From NCBI RefSeq assembly GCF_030272615.1, contig NC_081406.1, positions 394,964,439 to 395,028,438 of the forward strand: a DNA stretch of 64,000 nucleotides. The letters are read 5' to 3'. This DNA is from Cryptomeria japonica. Taxonomy: Eukaryota > Streptophyta > Pinopsida > Cupressales > Cupressaceae. Under the pieces are notes generated by a model. It did no database searches, was not told where the DNA came from, and saw only the letters and a list, made by a program, of their open reading frames with translations. Below, one piece after another: positions 12,579-23,898 of this stretch (positions are counted from its first letter, which is position 1; each line of letters begins with the position of its first letter). A program made the position numbers and the translations under genes.

Positions 12579-13370
12579 ATTGGTCAAGGAGGTTTTGGTA
12601 TAGTGTATAAAGGGAAGGTCAAAGATGTAATTATTTCAGCCATTAAATGTGCAAAAACCATATGTGTGTGTGGGAGGGAAACATCTTTCTGTTGAATCCC
12701 AAAGTTAGATACAAATATTATCTAATGTGGAACACCTCACCCTGGTCAGATCACTTGGCTACTTGTAACAAGAGAAGGAACAAATACTTGCAGTTGAATA
12801 TTTGCCAAATGGGATCTATAGGGGCATTTAGGCTGAGTGCATGGGATTGTGATTGGCTTGGCTACAATATTAGATATTGCTATTGATGTGACTCATGCAA
12901 TGAAATCTTCACATGTATGTAGATCAACCCATCATTCATAGAGACGTTAAGTCCTTAGACATCTTGTTGAAAAAATATTTTAGGGCTAAGTAGCCGATGT
13001 TGGCTTTTCTCACCTCGCTCCAATAGATATTAGTGCAACTCATGTTTCTACACAAGTCAAAAGAATAGTAGGTTATCTGGACCCAAAATATCTTAAAACC
13101 AGCCAATTTATTACATAGAAAAGTGATGTTTATTTATTTGGTGTTTTGCTAATTGAAATTATAATTGGGAGATGACCAATAGAGTAGAAAAGAAGCTCAG
13201 AGGATAGATAACTATACGTTGGATTTTCCAGAAATGTTTAGATGGTGATGCCATATTAATGTTGGATACAAGATAAACAGGAACCCAACAACAAACTTGG
13301 TGATAGAGAAAGTTCTAGAATTGGCATTCCAATGCTCTTCTCCTTCTAAAAAAGATAGATCAAGCTCTAT
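12579..13370 (+). pseudogene. Receptor-like cytoplasmic kinase pseudogene (CRCK-like)
   Basis: A complete but ruined Ser/Thr kinase domain can be followed across frames. It shows IGQGGFGIVYKG (P-loop, 12579), AIKCAK (ATP-binding Lys), VEHLTLVRSLGYL, ILAVEYLPNG, LHMYVDQPIIHRDVKS (catalytic loop, HRD at about 12937), DILL, ADVGFSHLAP in place of the DFG segment, THVSTQVKRIVGYLDPKYL, KSDVYLFGVLLIEII and finally IEKVLELAFQC. This order and wording are those of plant calmodulin-binding receptor-like cytoplasmic kinases. It is dead: frames change several times (a one-base loss at the KVAD point near 12991), stops interrupt it, and DFG reads DVG. No introns are evident between the motifs, so it may be a retrocopy, or the family may lack introns here. 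Family placement is from memory of motifs. Confidence 0.8.
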
Positions 13371-13672
13371 TTCCTCATGGAATTGGCTATTCTCCACACA
13401 AAATAGCACATCCATATCACATATGGGCATCGACATACATACGTTTATTATAGAACATGGGTTCCATTTTGAGAAAAAACATAGAGGGTTTGATGCACTA
13501 CAAGTTTGAGGAGGAGGCAAAACAAGAGCTTATGTGACCATGTGAAAGAGGGAGATTTGATTGAAGGGTACATAGCAAAGATTTTGATTGTTAGAAAAAG
13601 TGAGTAAAAAGTCCCAACTTATTTATTTTCCAATGAGAGTAGCAAGAAAAATATGACATATTTGTTGGCAAC
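13371..13672. other. Spacer between kinase remnant and copia nest
   Basis: The kinase similarity fades after the AFQCSSPSKKDR segment. The remaining 300 bp hold no motif and end at the LTR of element C1. Its last five bases (ATATT, 13668-13672) are the outer flank of that LTR. Confidence 0.4.
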
Positions 13673-14302
13673 AATGTGGCAAACTGAGAGGGGGGGTGAA
13701 TTACTTTTCTCATGAACTTTACTAACCTCAAACACAAATTTAGATCTCATAATTAACAATGAAAGTACAAATCAACACCACATCAATGACACACATAATA
13801 CCAAGATTTTTGACATGGAAAAATTTGTTAAGGGAAAAACCACAATGGGAACCTACCCATAATGAGATAATACCTTATTAGGAGTCAATGAAATATTACA
13901 ATGGGGAATGCACATGCATTCAGGCACACTACCTAGAGCTCACTGCTCAAATCACATAACAAGAAGGGCTACAACCTTGGGAAGGCTCACTGCCTTAAAA
14001 AACATTCAGATTAGATCTGGAGGATCATGAACTGATAGAATAGCATCGCCTCATGTCTGGTTATAGTTCCAGTTAAGCACATAAAACCAACTCTTCTCTT
14101 TCGCACTTCTTCACACTTCTTCGCACTTCTCCTCTTCTACTAAAAGATCAAATAAATGTTTGCACATGCAAATACATCTCTCACATGATTATTACATATA
14201 TCTGTACAAATCATTAACCTATATTTCAAGGTTGGCTCAACACACATCACAAATTATAAAGCAATAACCTCACATGCTACAATAATACATGTGGATCAAA
14301 AC
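13673..14302 (-). repeat. LTR of copia element C1, first part (split by element B)
   Basis: It starts TGTTGGCAACAATGTGGC and carries the GAGAGGGGGGGTGAATTA block 11-29 bp in. At 14302 the sequence is cut by element B. It resumes at 29683, as shown by alignment to the uninterrupted C2 LTR, where AAACCAAAACAATGTTGGC spans the site. Together the two parts make about 1,336 bp, against 1,348 bp for C2. Orientation is minus because polypurine-tract complement follows its right end at 30394. Confidence 0.8.
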
Positions 14303-14933
14303 TATTTGGATAACCGATGAACAACTAAGAGAGGGGGGTGAATCAGTTGTTAACAGATTATGTGAATTAAAGCACTTAAAACCTTATACCGGTATAACTG
14401 ATTAAGCATTAAAACATAAATGAAAATCATAGATGCAATACCATGCAATCATAACACATAACACCATGATTTTTACATGGTAAACCTCAATGAGGAAAAA
14501 CCACGGTGGGAAACCCTACCCATAATAAGATGATACTTTTGCAACAAGTATATCATTACAATAGGGGCCTGCACATGCATGAAGGAACACTTCCTAGAGT
14601 GAACTTCTCATCACAATGGAGTGTCACTGACTACTGAGATGTCAACCACCTCAAGATGTTTGGACTACAATCTAGAGAGAAGAATTGCTGGTGATAGCAT
14701 CAAACATGCTACATTACAGTTCTGGTTAAGCTCAATACTGGAGGTCTAAAACCTCTTACATAAACCCAACTCGATCACCTATGATCGAGCAAATCCTGTG
14801 CACAAATAATAAATTACATTATTTTCTCCTTGCCCATATCCATATATCCACACATGATCTACAATGAATCTTACATACATTTATACCAACCGGGGACCTA
14901 ACCAATTAGGTCAACCACACAAATGATAATACA

Positions 14934-16015
14934 GGGTGAACTCACAATAATGGTTCCCACTTTTTTGCCACTTTTGACACTGAGATGTACATTTTTAAAA
15001 TAATCTTCAACTTCCGAGAACTATAACTTTTAAACTATTAAAAATTTGAAGATGATGTAAATTAGTGATTTCTAGCATTTTGTTTGTAGATTCTATATAC
15101 ATTTTTTTCAAATTTTTTTGAAGGAGTTTTTAAAATTTCTTCCATCTCCCTCGAAAAGTAGTTTTTTACAACAAACTACATTTTTTAAGAGTGAGGTGCC
15201 TCCCAAAACGTATAACTTTTTTTCTATAAATGATAAAAACTCAATTCTTTTAAATTTTGGTTTTTAACATCAATATCCAGGGCTTGCATTTGGTTTTATA
15301 GTGATATGTTCAATATTTTTCATTTTATAAAGTTTTGAAGTCCGACTAGTCACAATTTAGACATAGGTTTACGTTTGAACACATAACTTGTTCTATATAA
15401 ATCAAAATTCATTTTATTTTTTTTGTTAGAAAGAAGACATCAATACCAGGGGCATAGATATTTTTCAGAATTTTTTTGAATTAGTTTCTTATTTTTCCCA
15501 ATGCGTTGAACAGAGAAGTTCATGTTCGATGAAAAACCAATTTTCCATAAAATTAAAAAAACAAGAACATAATAAATTTAAAATATAACAAAATTATACT
15601 CGTTGGAAAGCTTTCTCCGAGTACTACAATCTAATATTTTTGGGTTATCAATATTATTTCATTTGTGCTTTGAACCAGAGCTCCAAAGTCATTAATTCTT
15701 CAGAATTCTAAAAAATTTTGGGAGAAACCTCAAATTAGAGGGTTCGAATGAACAGTACTTCGAGCGAATGGGGTTCACTTGAATCCATTATGGTTCGAGC
15801 GAACCCCCATTCGCTTGAAGTACTGGGCTTGATTTCAGCATACAAAGTCACCCGTGGTTCGAGCGAACCCAAGTCCACAACGTGGTTTGCTCGAACTCCC
15901 AAGGGTAGTTCGAGCGAATACCACTATTTCGCTCGAACACCTAGAAAATTGAAGTTCCCACTTTCACCAAATTCCTTCGTTGGCAAAAGTGGGAACCAGC
16001 TTTGTGAATTCACCC
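14934..16015. mobile_element. 1,082-bp non-autonomous terminal-inverted-repeat element
   Basis: Comparison with the intact copy of this LTR at about 29095-29112 shows a clean insertion. The ends are GGGTGAACTCACAATAATGG and, inverted, GGGTGAATTCACAAAGCTGG. The repeat extends about 36 bp, to TTTTGCCA, with four mismatches and a 2-base length difference. The target duplication is TACA (14930-14933 and 16016-16019). It encodes no transposase. The interior is AT-rich on the left. On the right (15740-15950) there is a series of TTCGAGCGAA / TTCGCTCGAA motifs forming a hairpin. The ends do not match CACTA, typical hAT (8-bp duplication), Tc1/mariner (TA) or Harbinger (3-bp) rules, so superfamily is open. 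Confidence 0.82.
15747..15945. repeat. TTCGAGCGAA motif cluster with internal hairpin
   Basis: Seven forward or reverse copies of a TTCGAGCGAA-like motif, some with one or two changes, lie inside the terminal-inverted-repeat element, at about 15759, 15791, 15811, 15858, 15889, 15908 and 15932. The first and third sit in an imperfect palindrome of roughly 75 bp running from AGTACTTCGAGCGAATGG to CCATTCGCTTGAAGTACT. A short plus-strand ORF across it is a by-product of the motif and has no domain. Confidence 0.7.
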
Positions 16016-16595
16016 TACAATAGATCAATTACATAATCCTAAAATAAAATTATAACACATGTCGGCCTAAGGACAAACAAACAATGTCCAATCAATGAAA
16101 TATCCCAAAAGCACATCAGAGGATCCACCAACATGTTTCATGCAAACCGGTCCATAACCTAGATAGCACTAGACCTAAATTAGATCCACACATACCAAAG
16201 AAATGACACCAATTAGTCAGGGCATAAACATGATGACCATCAACATCTTGAATCCCTTCTAGAAGCTGAACCAACACCACTTATGTATATATCAAAGATC
16301 TTCAATAAAGTTTTACCGGTGAAACCCTTATTGGACCAATAAAGCAAGCTTACTAGAACATAAGATAGCATATGATCATCAAGTCAATACCAACTAACTA
16401 AAACATACTTCAGAAGCATATTAACCATCCATACAAACATATTCCATCAACCAAATCATACTGGTGGCAATCAAGAGATTATCTTCCCAATCCAATCCTC
16501 CTACTAGAAGTCAGTAAACAACCAAAACAATAAGTGTTGACATCAATGACAAAACATCAATGCAACACATAATTAATTCCATGATATGGCCAACA

Positions 16596-16619
16596 ATCTT
16601 CCCCTTTGGCATTGATGGT
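16596..16619 (-). other. Polypurine tract of element B, used as the insertion site of element A
   Basis: On the minus strand this is the purine run AATGCCAAAGGGGAAGAT directly before the LTR, where plus-strand DNA synthesis starts. Element A inserted at its far edge. The last five bases (ATGGT, 16615-16619) pair with ATGGC at 23894-23898 as A's target duplication, with one transition. Confidence 0.75.
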
Positions 16620-18051
16620 TGTTGGAATTTAAATGAAGATTTCATTAATGAGTTTAAGTTTTGTCATTGATGTCAATTGTAACTGGTAGTCAAATTGTTA
16701 TGCAACCAATAGTTGAGCAAGTGAAGGAAACTGATATTACCATTGAAGCAGTGAGATCAACTGGTAAACCTACCTATTGATATGCCCAACCCTAACCGAC
16801 GGAGCTTTGTGAATCGATTATGTTGATCTTTGATCAAATGGTGATCGATGATGATTATGCAACATATGCATGATGCATGTGATGAGTTTCAAGTGGTTTT
16901 TGGCGCATAGAGATAACGGTTTTATATTGGGAATGAGCGAGTACATTGCATGAAGTGGAAACTATGTGATGAGTTACAGGAATCGATGAGCGGTGATCAA
17001 GGAGCAGTAAAGGTTGTCTTGTACAATGTGCTGATGATTGCTATGTGATCTAAGATTCATGTTTGAACTGATTTATTTTTAATCTCTATGAGATCTTAGG
17101 TTTGTGATGTGTTACCGACCTATTGTTTTTCTTATAAGGTTGATGAGTTGTTTGTTGTAGTGTTGGAAATTTTGGTTAAGTGTTAGTGTGATTGATTGCC
17201 AAACTAGGAGTATAAGGTTGATGAGTTGTTTGTTGTAGTGATGGAAATTTTGGTTAAGTGTTAGTGTGATTGATTGCTAAACTAGGAGTATCTGCAGTAT
17301 GTTTGAAGGTAGATAGGAGCATGAATAGGATCTGATCAAGAAGAGTCGTACTATTTACTAGATCAGAAAACCTCTATTGTTCTCTAACAATCACAACAGT
17401 TAAATCTCTTAACCAGGTAAGCTTTAGTAGACTTAGTGCTATCTAAATCCTCTAACCAGGTGATTCCTTAGCTTGTATTTCAAATCCTCTATCTAGGTTA
17501 CTCCTAACAGGGTATTGCTTCTAATAGGGCATTATAGTAAATCCCTTAACTAGGTGGTCCTTAATCGGATATGTTCCTAATAGGACATTTTGTAAAGCTC
17601 TAATAGGCTTGGCTCCTAACAGGGAAAACTTCATTAGAGTTCAGAATACTTGTGGGTATTCATCCTCACTGTGGTTTTCCCCATTTGGGTCTCCACGTCA
17701 AAAATTATTGTGTCAAGTCGTGAATGGTTTTTGTGGTTAATTCGCTTAACTGATAAATCCGCTTATATATGATAAGATGACTGGATGTGATCTGAAAAGT
17801 GCTTTTACTTTTATTAGTAAAATATTTTGATGTTTTGGTTAAATGGTTTGAGAGTTTTAGATCTATTATATTGTTATTTTGTTATGTGAGTCAACTAGTT
17901 AACTTGACAATGCATTTGCAGTTTATATTTCAGTGATTGATCTGTGAGTTGGGTTTTGAGTTTGGTGAAAGTTTAAGTCAGTTTTCTATCTACTGATTCA
18001 CCCCCCTCTCTTAGTAGTTGTCTGGATCCTTATTGATTCATCATATCATCA
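16620..18051 (+). repeat. 5' LTR of element A
   Basis: Starts TGTTGGAATTTAAATGAAG and ends CATATCATCA just before the primer site. A unit of about 75 bp (TAAGGTTGATGAGTTGTTTG...) is tandemly duplicated around 17138-17290; the 3' LTR has one copy. The right half (17390-17640) is a chain of short phrases such as TCTTAACCAGGT, CTCTAACCAGGT and CCTAACAGGGTA. The C-rich block GATTCACCCCCCTCTCTTAG is 40-60 bp from the end. Confidence 0.9.
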
Positions 18052-18053
18052 AT

Positions 18054-18065
18054 TGGTATCAAAGC
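18054..18065 (+). other. Primer-binding site of element A
   Basis: TGGTATCAAAGC follows the LTR after two bases. It is the initiator-Met tRNA primer site with one change from the usual TGGTATCAGAGC. Confidence 0.85.
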
Positions 18066-18121
18066 ATTTTAGGTCCTCTAGTGTCTAAGCCTAACAACTT
18101 TAGGTAAAGATCTAGAAGAAC

Positions 18122-21100
18122 ATGATGAAGAAAGAAGGTCTGACGTTCAATAGTGAAAATTACAGAATATGGAGTGATAGGATGAAGATCTATATTAAGA
18201 GTCTAGGAATTCATTATTGGGAACATGTTGTTACCAAATATACCTTGCCTAGTGGGATTTTGGCTGGTGATCAAAAGAATGAGCAATAAGAGAATAATCA
18301 AGCATTGGAAACCATTATCAGTTCCTTGTCTGATTCAGAGTATGTTGATGTCCATGGTTTGGAGACTGCTTATGATGTGTGGAAGAAACTTGAGGATATC
18401 TATAGCGGTGATGAGCATGTGAAGATTGCCAAAGAAGAGAGTTTGAGAGGTAAATTTGATGACATGCAGATGGCTGAAGGTGAGAATATTCAACAGTATG
18501 GTCAGAGGATCAAGGATATAGTCATTGAGATCAAGAGTGTTGGTGGTAAAGTGGAAGATACCAAAGTGGTTAGTAAGGTGTTGAGAACCCTTCTACTGTT
18601 CTATGCTATTCGAGTTGCAACCATTCAAGAGCTAAACTCTATTGATAAAACATAGCTAACTCTTGACTCCATCATTTGTAAACTTATTGAATTTGAATTA
18701 AATGGTTATGATGGTAGTTCTTAGAAATTTGAATCTGCATTTAGAGCTTTAGTTTCTAATCCACCTATAAGGAAAAGAAGAGAAGTCAGTCATAGTTATG
18801 AGTCTAGATCCAGCAGAGAAGTTGATGATGAAGATAGCCTGTTTGAGCTTGAAGTATTGTTGGCCAAGCGGTTACCTAGAGGTAATAGTAAGTATAGAGG
18901 TAAATTACCTTTGAAATGTTTTGCATGTAACCGGATTGGACATATTGCAGCTAACTATCCTAATGGAGACAATGAGCATAAATGGGAGAAGTATAAGAAG
19001 TACAAAGGAAAAGGGAAAAGATATTTTCTCATTGCAGTCAATGGTGAAAACATTGATGAGGAATCTGAGGGAGATGCAAATGAAGACATTGTCTTTGTTG
19101 CCATTAAAGAGGAGACATCTGATCAAAAGGAATTAGTCTCCCGCATGGATAGTTTTGATGATTGGATCATAGATAGTGGTTGTTCACACCACATGACTAG
19201 TGACTGAAGTAAATTTCTTACTTTGAAGGAATTTGATGGAGGAGTTGTGAGATTTGGAAATGACTCACCCTACATGGTAAAAGGAAAGGGAACCGTTTCT
19301 CTTAATGGAAAGAGCAGTGTAGATGATGTCTACTAGGTTGAATGATTAAAACACAATCTTTTGAGTGTCACTCAACTCAATGAAAGAGGTTATCCATTGT
19401 AATTCATGAATGGAATGTGCAAAATCTATGGGAGCAAAGATGAACTGATTGCAACCGGCAAGCAAACAAAAGGTAACTTGTTTCACGTAAATCCTAGAGA
19501 CAACAACTATTTAATTGCTAAAGTAGATGATAGTTGGCTTTGGCATCAGAGATTTTGTCATAAAAATTTTGATAACATTGTCAAAGTTAGTAAGTCCAAG
19601 TCAGTAAGAGGTTTGCCTCAGTTGGACAAACTGGTGAATGCTCTATGTAAGGAATGCCAGTTAGGAAAGATGACATCCTCAACTTTCAAGAGCAAATAAT
19701 TCTTAGCAGAACATTTGCTAGATTTGGTTCATATAGACCTCTGTGGAACAATAAGGACTAGAAGTATTCAAGGTGATAGGTATTTTATGATCTTCACTTA
19801 TGATTGCTCAAGAATGATGTGGGTCACATTCTTGAAGGACAAAACAAAAGCCTTTAGTAAGTTTAAGGAATTCAGGGCCTTAGATGAAAAGGAAAGTGGT
19901 AAGAAGATAAAGTGCTTAAGAACTGATCAAGGTGGTGAATTTACTTCAAAGGAATTCACTAGATATTGTGAAGATAATGGAATTAAGAGGCAACTTTCTG
20001 CACCTAGAACACCATAGCAGATTGGTATTGTAGAGAGGAACAACTGGCTAGTTATTGAAACTACTAGAACTATGATGATACAAGGAGGTGTAGCAAAAAC
20101 ATTTTGGAGAGAAGCTGTTAGCACAACTATCTACACTATAAACCAGATATTGGTTAAGAGAGGTAAGGATAAAACTCCTTATGAATACTAGTATGGTAGG
20201 TCGCCTAATGTCAGTTATTTTAAGATTTTTGGCAGTAAATGTTTTATCAAGAGAGGTGGCTATGTTGGTAAGTTTGATGCTAAGAGTGATGAAGGCATAT
20301 TTATGGGTTACTCCACCAAGAGTAACGCCTACAAATGTTACAACAACCGGACAAAGAGAATCATTTAAAGTGTTGATGTTCGAGTGGATGAGTGTTCTGA
20401 AGATATAGGAGAAACCAGTGAGGAGAAGAAGGAAGATGAACCTTACATTCTGATTTTGGAACCAAAATCGGTGAAGCTAGAAGTTGGTGAAGTGAATGCT
20501 ATAGTACCAGTTCAACTAGAACAGGTAGATTCTACAGAAGATGAAGATAGGAAGAAGAGCCTGAAGATAATGATCTTGTTATTCCAAGGTATGCGAGACT
20601 CAATCATAATCTTGGTCAAATTATTGGAGATAAAGATGTTGGAGTGTTAACTAGAAGAAGAATTAGAGAGAATTCTTGTATGATCTCCACTACTGATCCT
20701 AGAACTTATAAGGAAGCCTTTGGAGATGATCATTGGATCAAGGCTGTGTAAGAGGAGCTTGATCAGATTAAGAAGAACAACACATGGACCCTAGTACCCA
20801 GACCGGTAAACAAAAATGTAATAGGTACTTAATGGGTATTCAGAAATAAACTGAATGAAGATGGAGTAGTAGTCAGAAACAAAGCTAGATTGGTATGAAA
20901 AGGTTATGCACAAGAAGAAGGAGAATACTATGGTGAGACATTTGCACTAGTTGCTAGATTGGAAGGTGTAACTCTACTTGCATTTGCAACATATAGGGGA
21001 TTGAAATTATATCAGATAGATGTGAATTTAGCATTTCTAAATGGAATATTGGAAGAGGAAGTATACATTGAACAACCAGATGGTTATGCTTTGATTGATG

Positions 21101-22190
21101 CAAAGGATATGGTGTATAAACTACATAAGGCACTATACGGTTTGAAGCAAGCACCAAGACCATGGTATGAAAGACTACATTCACACTTGATGAAGATAGG
21201 TTTTCAGAGAACCAGTGAAGACAACAATATATATCTCAAGACTAAAGGAGATAAGATACTGGTTAGTGAAGTGTTTGTGGATGATATCATTTTTGGAGGC
21301 AATGATGACATGAGTGATGATTTTGCAAATGAGATGAAAAGTGAATTTGAGATGTCTCTGGTAGGAGAGATAAAATTCTTTATAGGTTTGCAAATTCAAC
21401 AGATGAAGAATGGTATCTTTATCACACAGTCCAAATATGTGAAAGAGGTATTCATGACATTTGGAATGGGAGACTATAAACCAGTTGGGACACAAATGGT
21501 TACAAGCTGTAAACTATCTAAGGAGGATTATGTTGCATCTATTGATGAAAAGGAGTATAGATATATAATAGGAAAACTACATTATGTTGTTCATAGAAAA
21601 ACGGATATTGCTCATGTAGTTGAATTAGTTTTAATATTTCAGAAGAACCCGAAGGAGACACACATGATTGCAACTAAAAGGATATTTCAATATTTGAAAG
21701 GTACTATTGATTATGGATCTTGGTATCCATATGCAGGTAACTTTGATTTGAAAGTTTATACAGATGCAGACTGGGTAGGAAATGTTGATGATAGAAAGAG
21801 AACAACTGAAGGTGCATTCTATCTTGGAGGAAGACTTGTATCTTGGAGTAGTAATAAGAAGAGATGTATATCATAGTCCACTACTGAAGCTAAACATATT
21901 ACAGCATATATGAATTGTACCCAGGTAATCTAGATGAAACACATTCTAGAGTTGAAGTTCACAAAATTGGTAAAGATTTTATGTGATAACACCAGTGCAA
22001 TAAATATCTCAAAGAACCCAGTGTTGCATGCTATAACCAAGCATATTGAGCTGAAATATCATTTCTTGAGAGAGAAAGTGTAGAGTAAAGATGTGTTACT
22101 AGAAAATGTATCTACCAAGGAATAGCTAGCGGGTATCTTTACTAAACCTCTTCCTAAGACTACTTTTGAGTATCTTAGAATTTAGTTAGG
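18122..22190 (+). pseudogene. Element A gag-pol polyprotein (broken)
   Basis: Starts at ATG 18122 (MMKKEGLTF, then YRIWSDRMKIY, a copia gag opening). The gag zinc knuckle at about 18917 is C-X2-C-X4-H-X4-Y, its last Cys replaced by Tyr. Next come the protease DSGCSHH (about 19172), the pre-integrase segment WLWHQRFCHKNFD with CKECQLGK, the integrase core (LDLVHIDLCG, TDQGGEFTS), the reverse transcriptase (MDV-type [29 protein letters not shown] near 21272) and RNase H (YTDADWVGN, SSNKKRCIS). The longest open piece is 20959-21876. Stops are mainly TAG at expected Gln or Trp (for example TPQQ, CISQST, VIWMK, EKVQSK, KEQLA) plus TGA at SDRSKF. Function in life: reverse transcription and integration of the element; here dead. 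Confidence 0.92.
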
Positions 22191-22556
22191 GGTTGTGCCC
22201 CTACATTAGGTCAGTTGAACAGATGTGGAAGACATCAGTCCCTAAGATAATTGAAGATCTTGAAGTAGGATTGGTGTAGAGTGGAGCTACTCCATAGGGG
22301 GAGTAGCTTTTTACAGAATAGTGAAGTATGACACTGCATGTTTTACTTTCACTTTGTCATTGTTGTCAAAGGGGGAGAATAATTGTATGTTGTATGATTG
22401 ATAAAGAGAATTGTAGCCAGTTACCAACTAAAGACATGGAGACTCAGTTGAAGGAGAGTACATGGTAAAATGTAAAATAGGATTCCTATACATGTGGATG
22501 TGCATTACCCTCAATCATCACAATCAAGGGTATTGATATTTGTATTGCCATCAATG

Positions 22557-22570
22557 CCAAAGGGGGAGAT
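22557..22570 (+). other. Polypurine tract of element A
   Basis: CCAAAGGGGGAGAT directly precedes the 3' LTR at 22571. It is the standard site where plus-strand DNA synthesis is primed. Confidence 0.85.
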
Positions 22571-23893
22571 TGTTGGCATTTGAATGAAGATTGCATTAAT
22601 AAGTTTAAGTTTTTTCATTGATGTCAATTGTAACTGATAGTGAAGTTTTTATGTAACCAATAGTTGAGCAAGTGATGGAAACTAGTATTACTATTGAAGC
22701 AGTGAGATCAACTAGTAACCCTACCTATTGATATGCCAAACCCTAACTGATGGAGCTTGGTGAATCAGTTGTGTTGATCTATGATCAAATGGTGATCAAT
22801 GATGATTATGCCATGTATGCATGATTCATGTGATGAGTTTCAAGTGGTTTTTGGTGCGTAGAGATAACAGTTTTATCTTGGGAATGAGCGAGTACATTGC
22901 ATGAAGTGGAAACCATGTGATGAGTTATAGGAATCGATGAGCGGTGATCAAGGAGCGGTCATGTTTGAACTGATTTGTTTGTAATCTCTATGAGATCTTA
23001 GGTTTGTGATGTGTTACCAACCTATTGTTTTTCTTATAAGATCGATGAGTTGTTTTATTGTAGTGTTGGCAATTTTGGTTAAGTGTTAGTGTGATTGATT
23101 GCCAAACTAGAAGGAGTATCTAAAGTATGTTTGAAGGAAGATAGGAGCGTGAATAGGATCTGATCAAGTAGAGTAGTGCTATTTACCAGATCAACAAACC
23201 CCTATTGTTCTCTAACAATTACAACAGTTAAATCCATTAACTAGGTAAGATTTAACAGGCTTAGTGCTATTTAAATCCTCTAACCAGGTGATCCATTAGC
23301 TTGGATTTCAAATCCTCTATTGAGGTTACTCCTAAAAGGGTATTGCTTCTAACATGGCATTATATTCAATCCCTTAACTAGGTGGTCCTTAATGGGATTT
23401 GTTCCTAATAGGACATTTGGTAAAGCTTTAACAGACTTGGCTCCTAACAGGGTGAACTTTAGAAGAGTTTAGAATACTTGTGGGTATTCATCCCCATCGT
23501 GGTTTTTCCCATTTGGGTTTCCATGTCAAAAATCATTGTGTCAAGTGGTGAATGGTTTTTGTGGTTATGTTTTGATATGGTTAATTTGCTTAACTGATAA
23601 ATCCACCTAGATATGATAAGATGACTGGATGTGATTTGAAAAGTGCTTTTACTTATGTTAGTAAGTTATTTTGATGTTTTGGTTAAATGGTTTGAGAGTT
23701 TTAGATATGTTATACTGTTATTTTGTTATGCTAGTCAATCGATTAACTTGACAGTGCATTTGCAGTTTATAGTTCAGTGATTAATTTGTGAGTTGGGTTT
23801 TGAGTTTGGTGAAAGTTTAAGTCAATTTTCTATCTACTGATTCACCCCCCTCTGAGTAGTTGTCTGGATCCTTATTGATTCATCATATCATCA
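22571..23893 (+). repeat. 3' LTR of element A
   Basis: Starts TGTTGGCATTTGAATG and ends CATATCATCA. Same organisation as the 5' LTR: an early AAGTGATGGAAACTAG-type region, the CTAACCAGGT phrases at 23225-23460, and the C-rich block at 23838-23855. It lacks the tandem duplication. It is followed by ATGGCAACAC, which continues the interrupted 3' region of element B. Confidence 0.9.
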
Positions 23894-23898
23894 ATGGC

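Larger units (their letters stand above)
14303..16595 (-). repeat. 3' LTR of element B (interrupted)
   Basis: Matches 28476-29682 along its length, for example AACTGATTAAGCATTAAA and ATAACACATGTC. A 1,082-bp insertion plus a 4-bp duplication interrupts it at 14934-16019. It ends ATGGCCAACA at 16595 and is followed at once by the polypurine-tract complement ATCTTCCCCTTTGGCATTG. Confidence 0.88.
16620..23893 (+). mobile_element. Ty1/copia element A, nested in element B
   Basis: A full-length 7.27-kb plus-strand copia element in the order 5' LTR, primer site, gag, protease, integrase, reverse transcriptase, RNase H, polypurine tract, 3' LTR. LTR ends are TGTTGG and CATCA. The target duplication is ATGGT/ATGGC. 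The LTRs differ in length (1,432 and 1,323 bp) because of a tandem duplication in the left one and small indels. The polyprotein has more than a dozen stops, so it is not autonomous. Because it sits inside B it is younger than B. Confidence 0.92.

Noticed and set aside
15787-15875. GGTTCGAGCGAACC resembling a tRNA T-arm / box B
   Set aside because: The last bases do not fit GGTTCGANNCC, no box A or cloverleaf is found upstream, and the copies are part of a palindromic series.
15748-16023. Plus-strand ORF of 91 codons in the inverted-repeat element
   Set aside because: It is read across the palindromic TTCGAGCGAA cluster and the terminal repeat; it has no motif and would end at the element border by accident.
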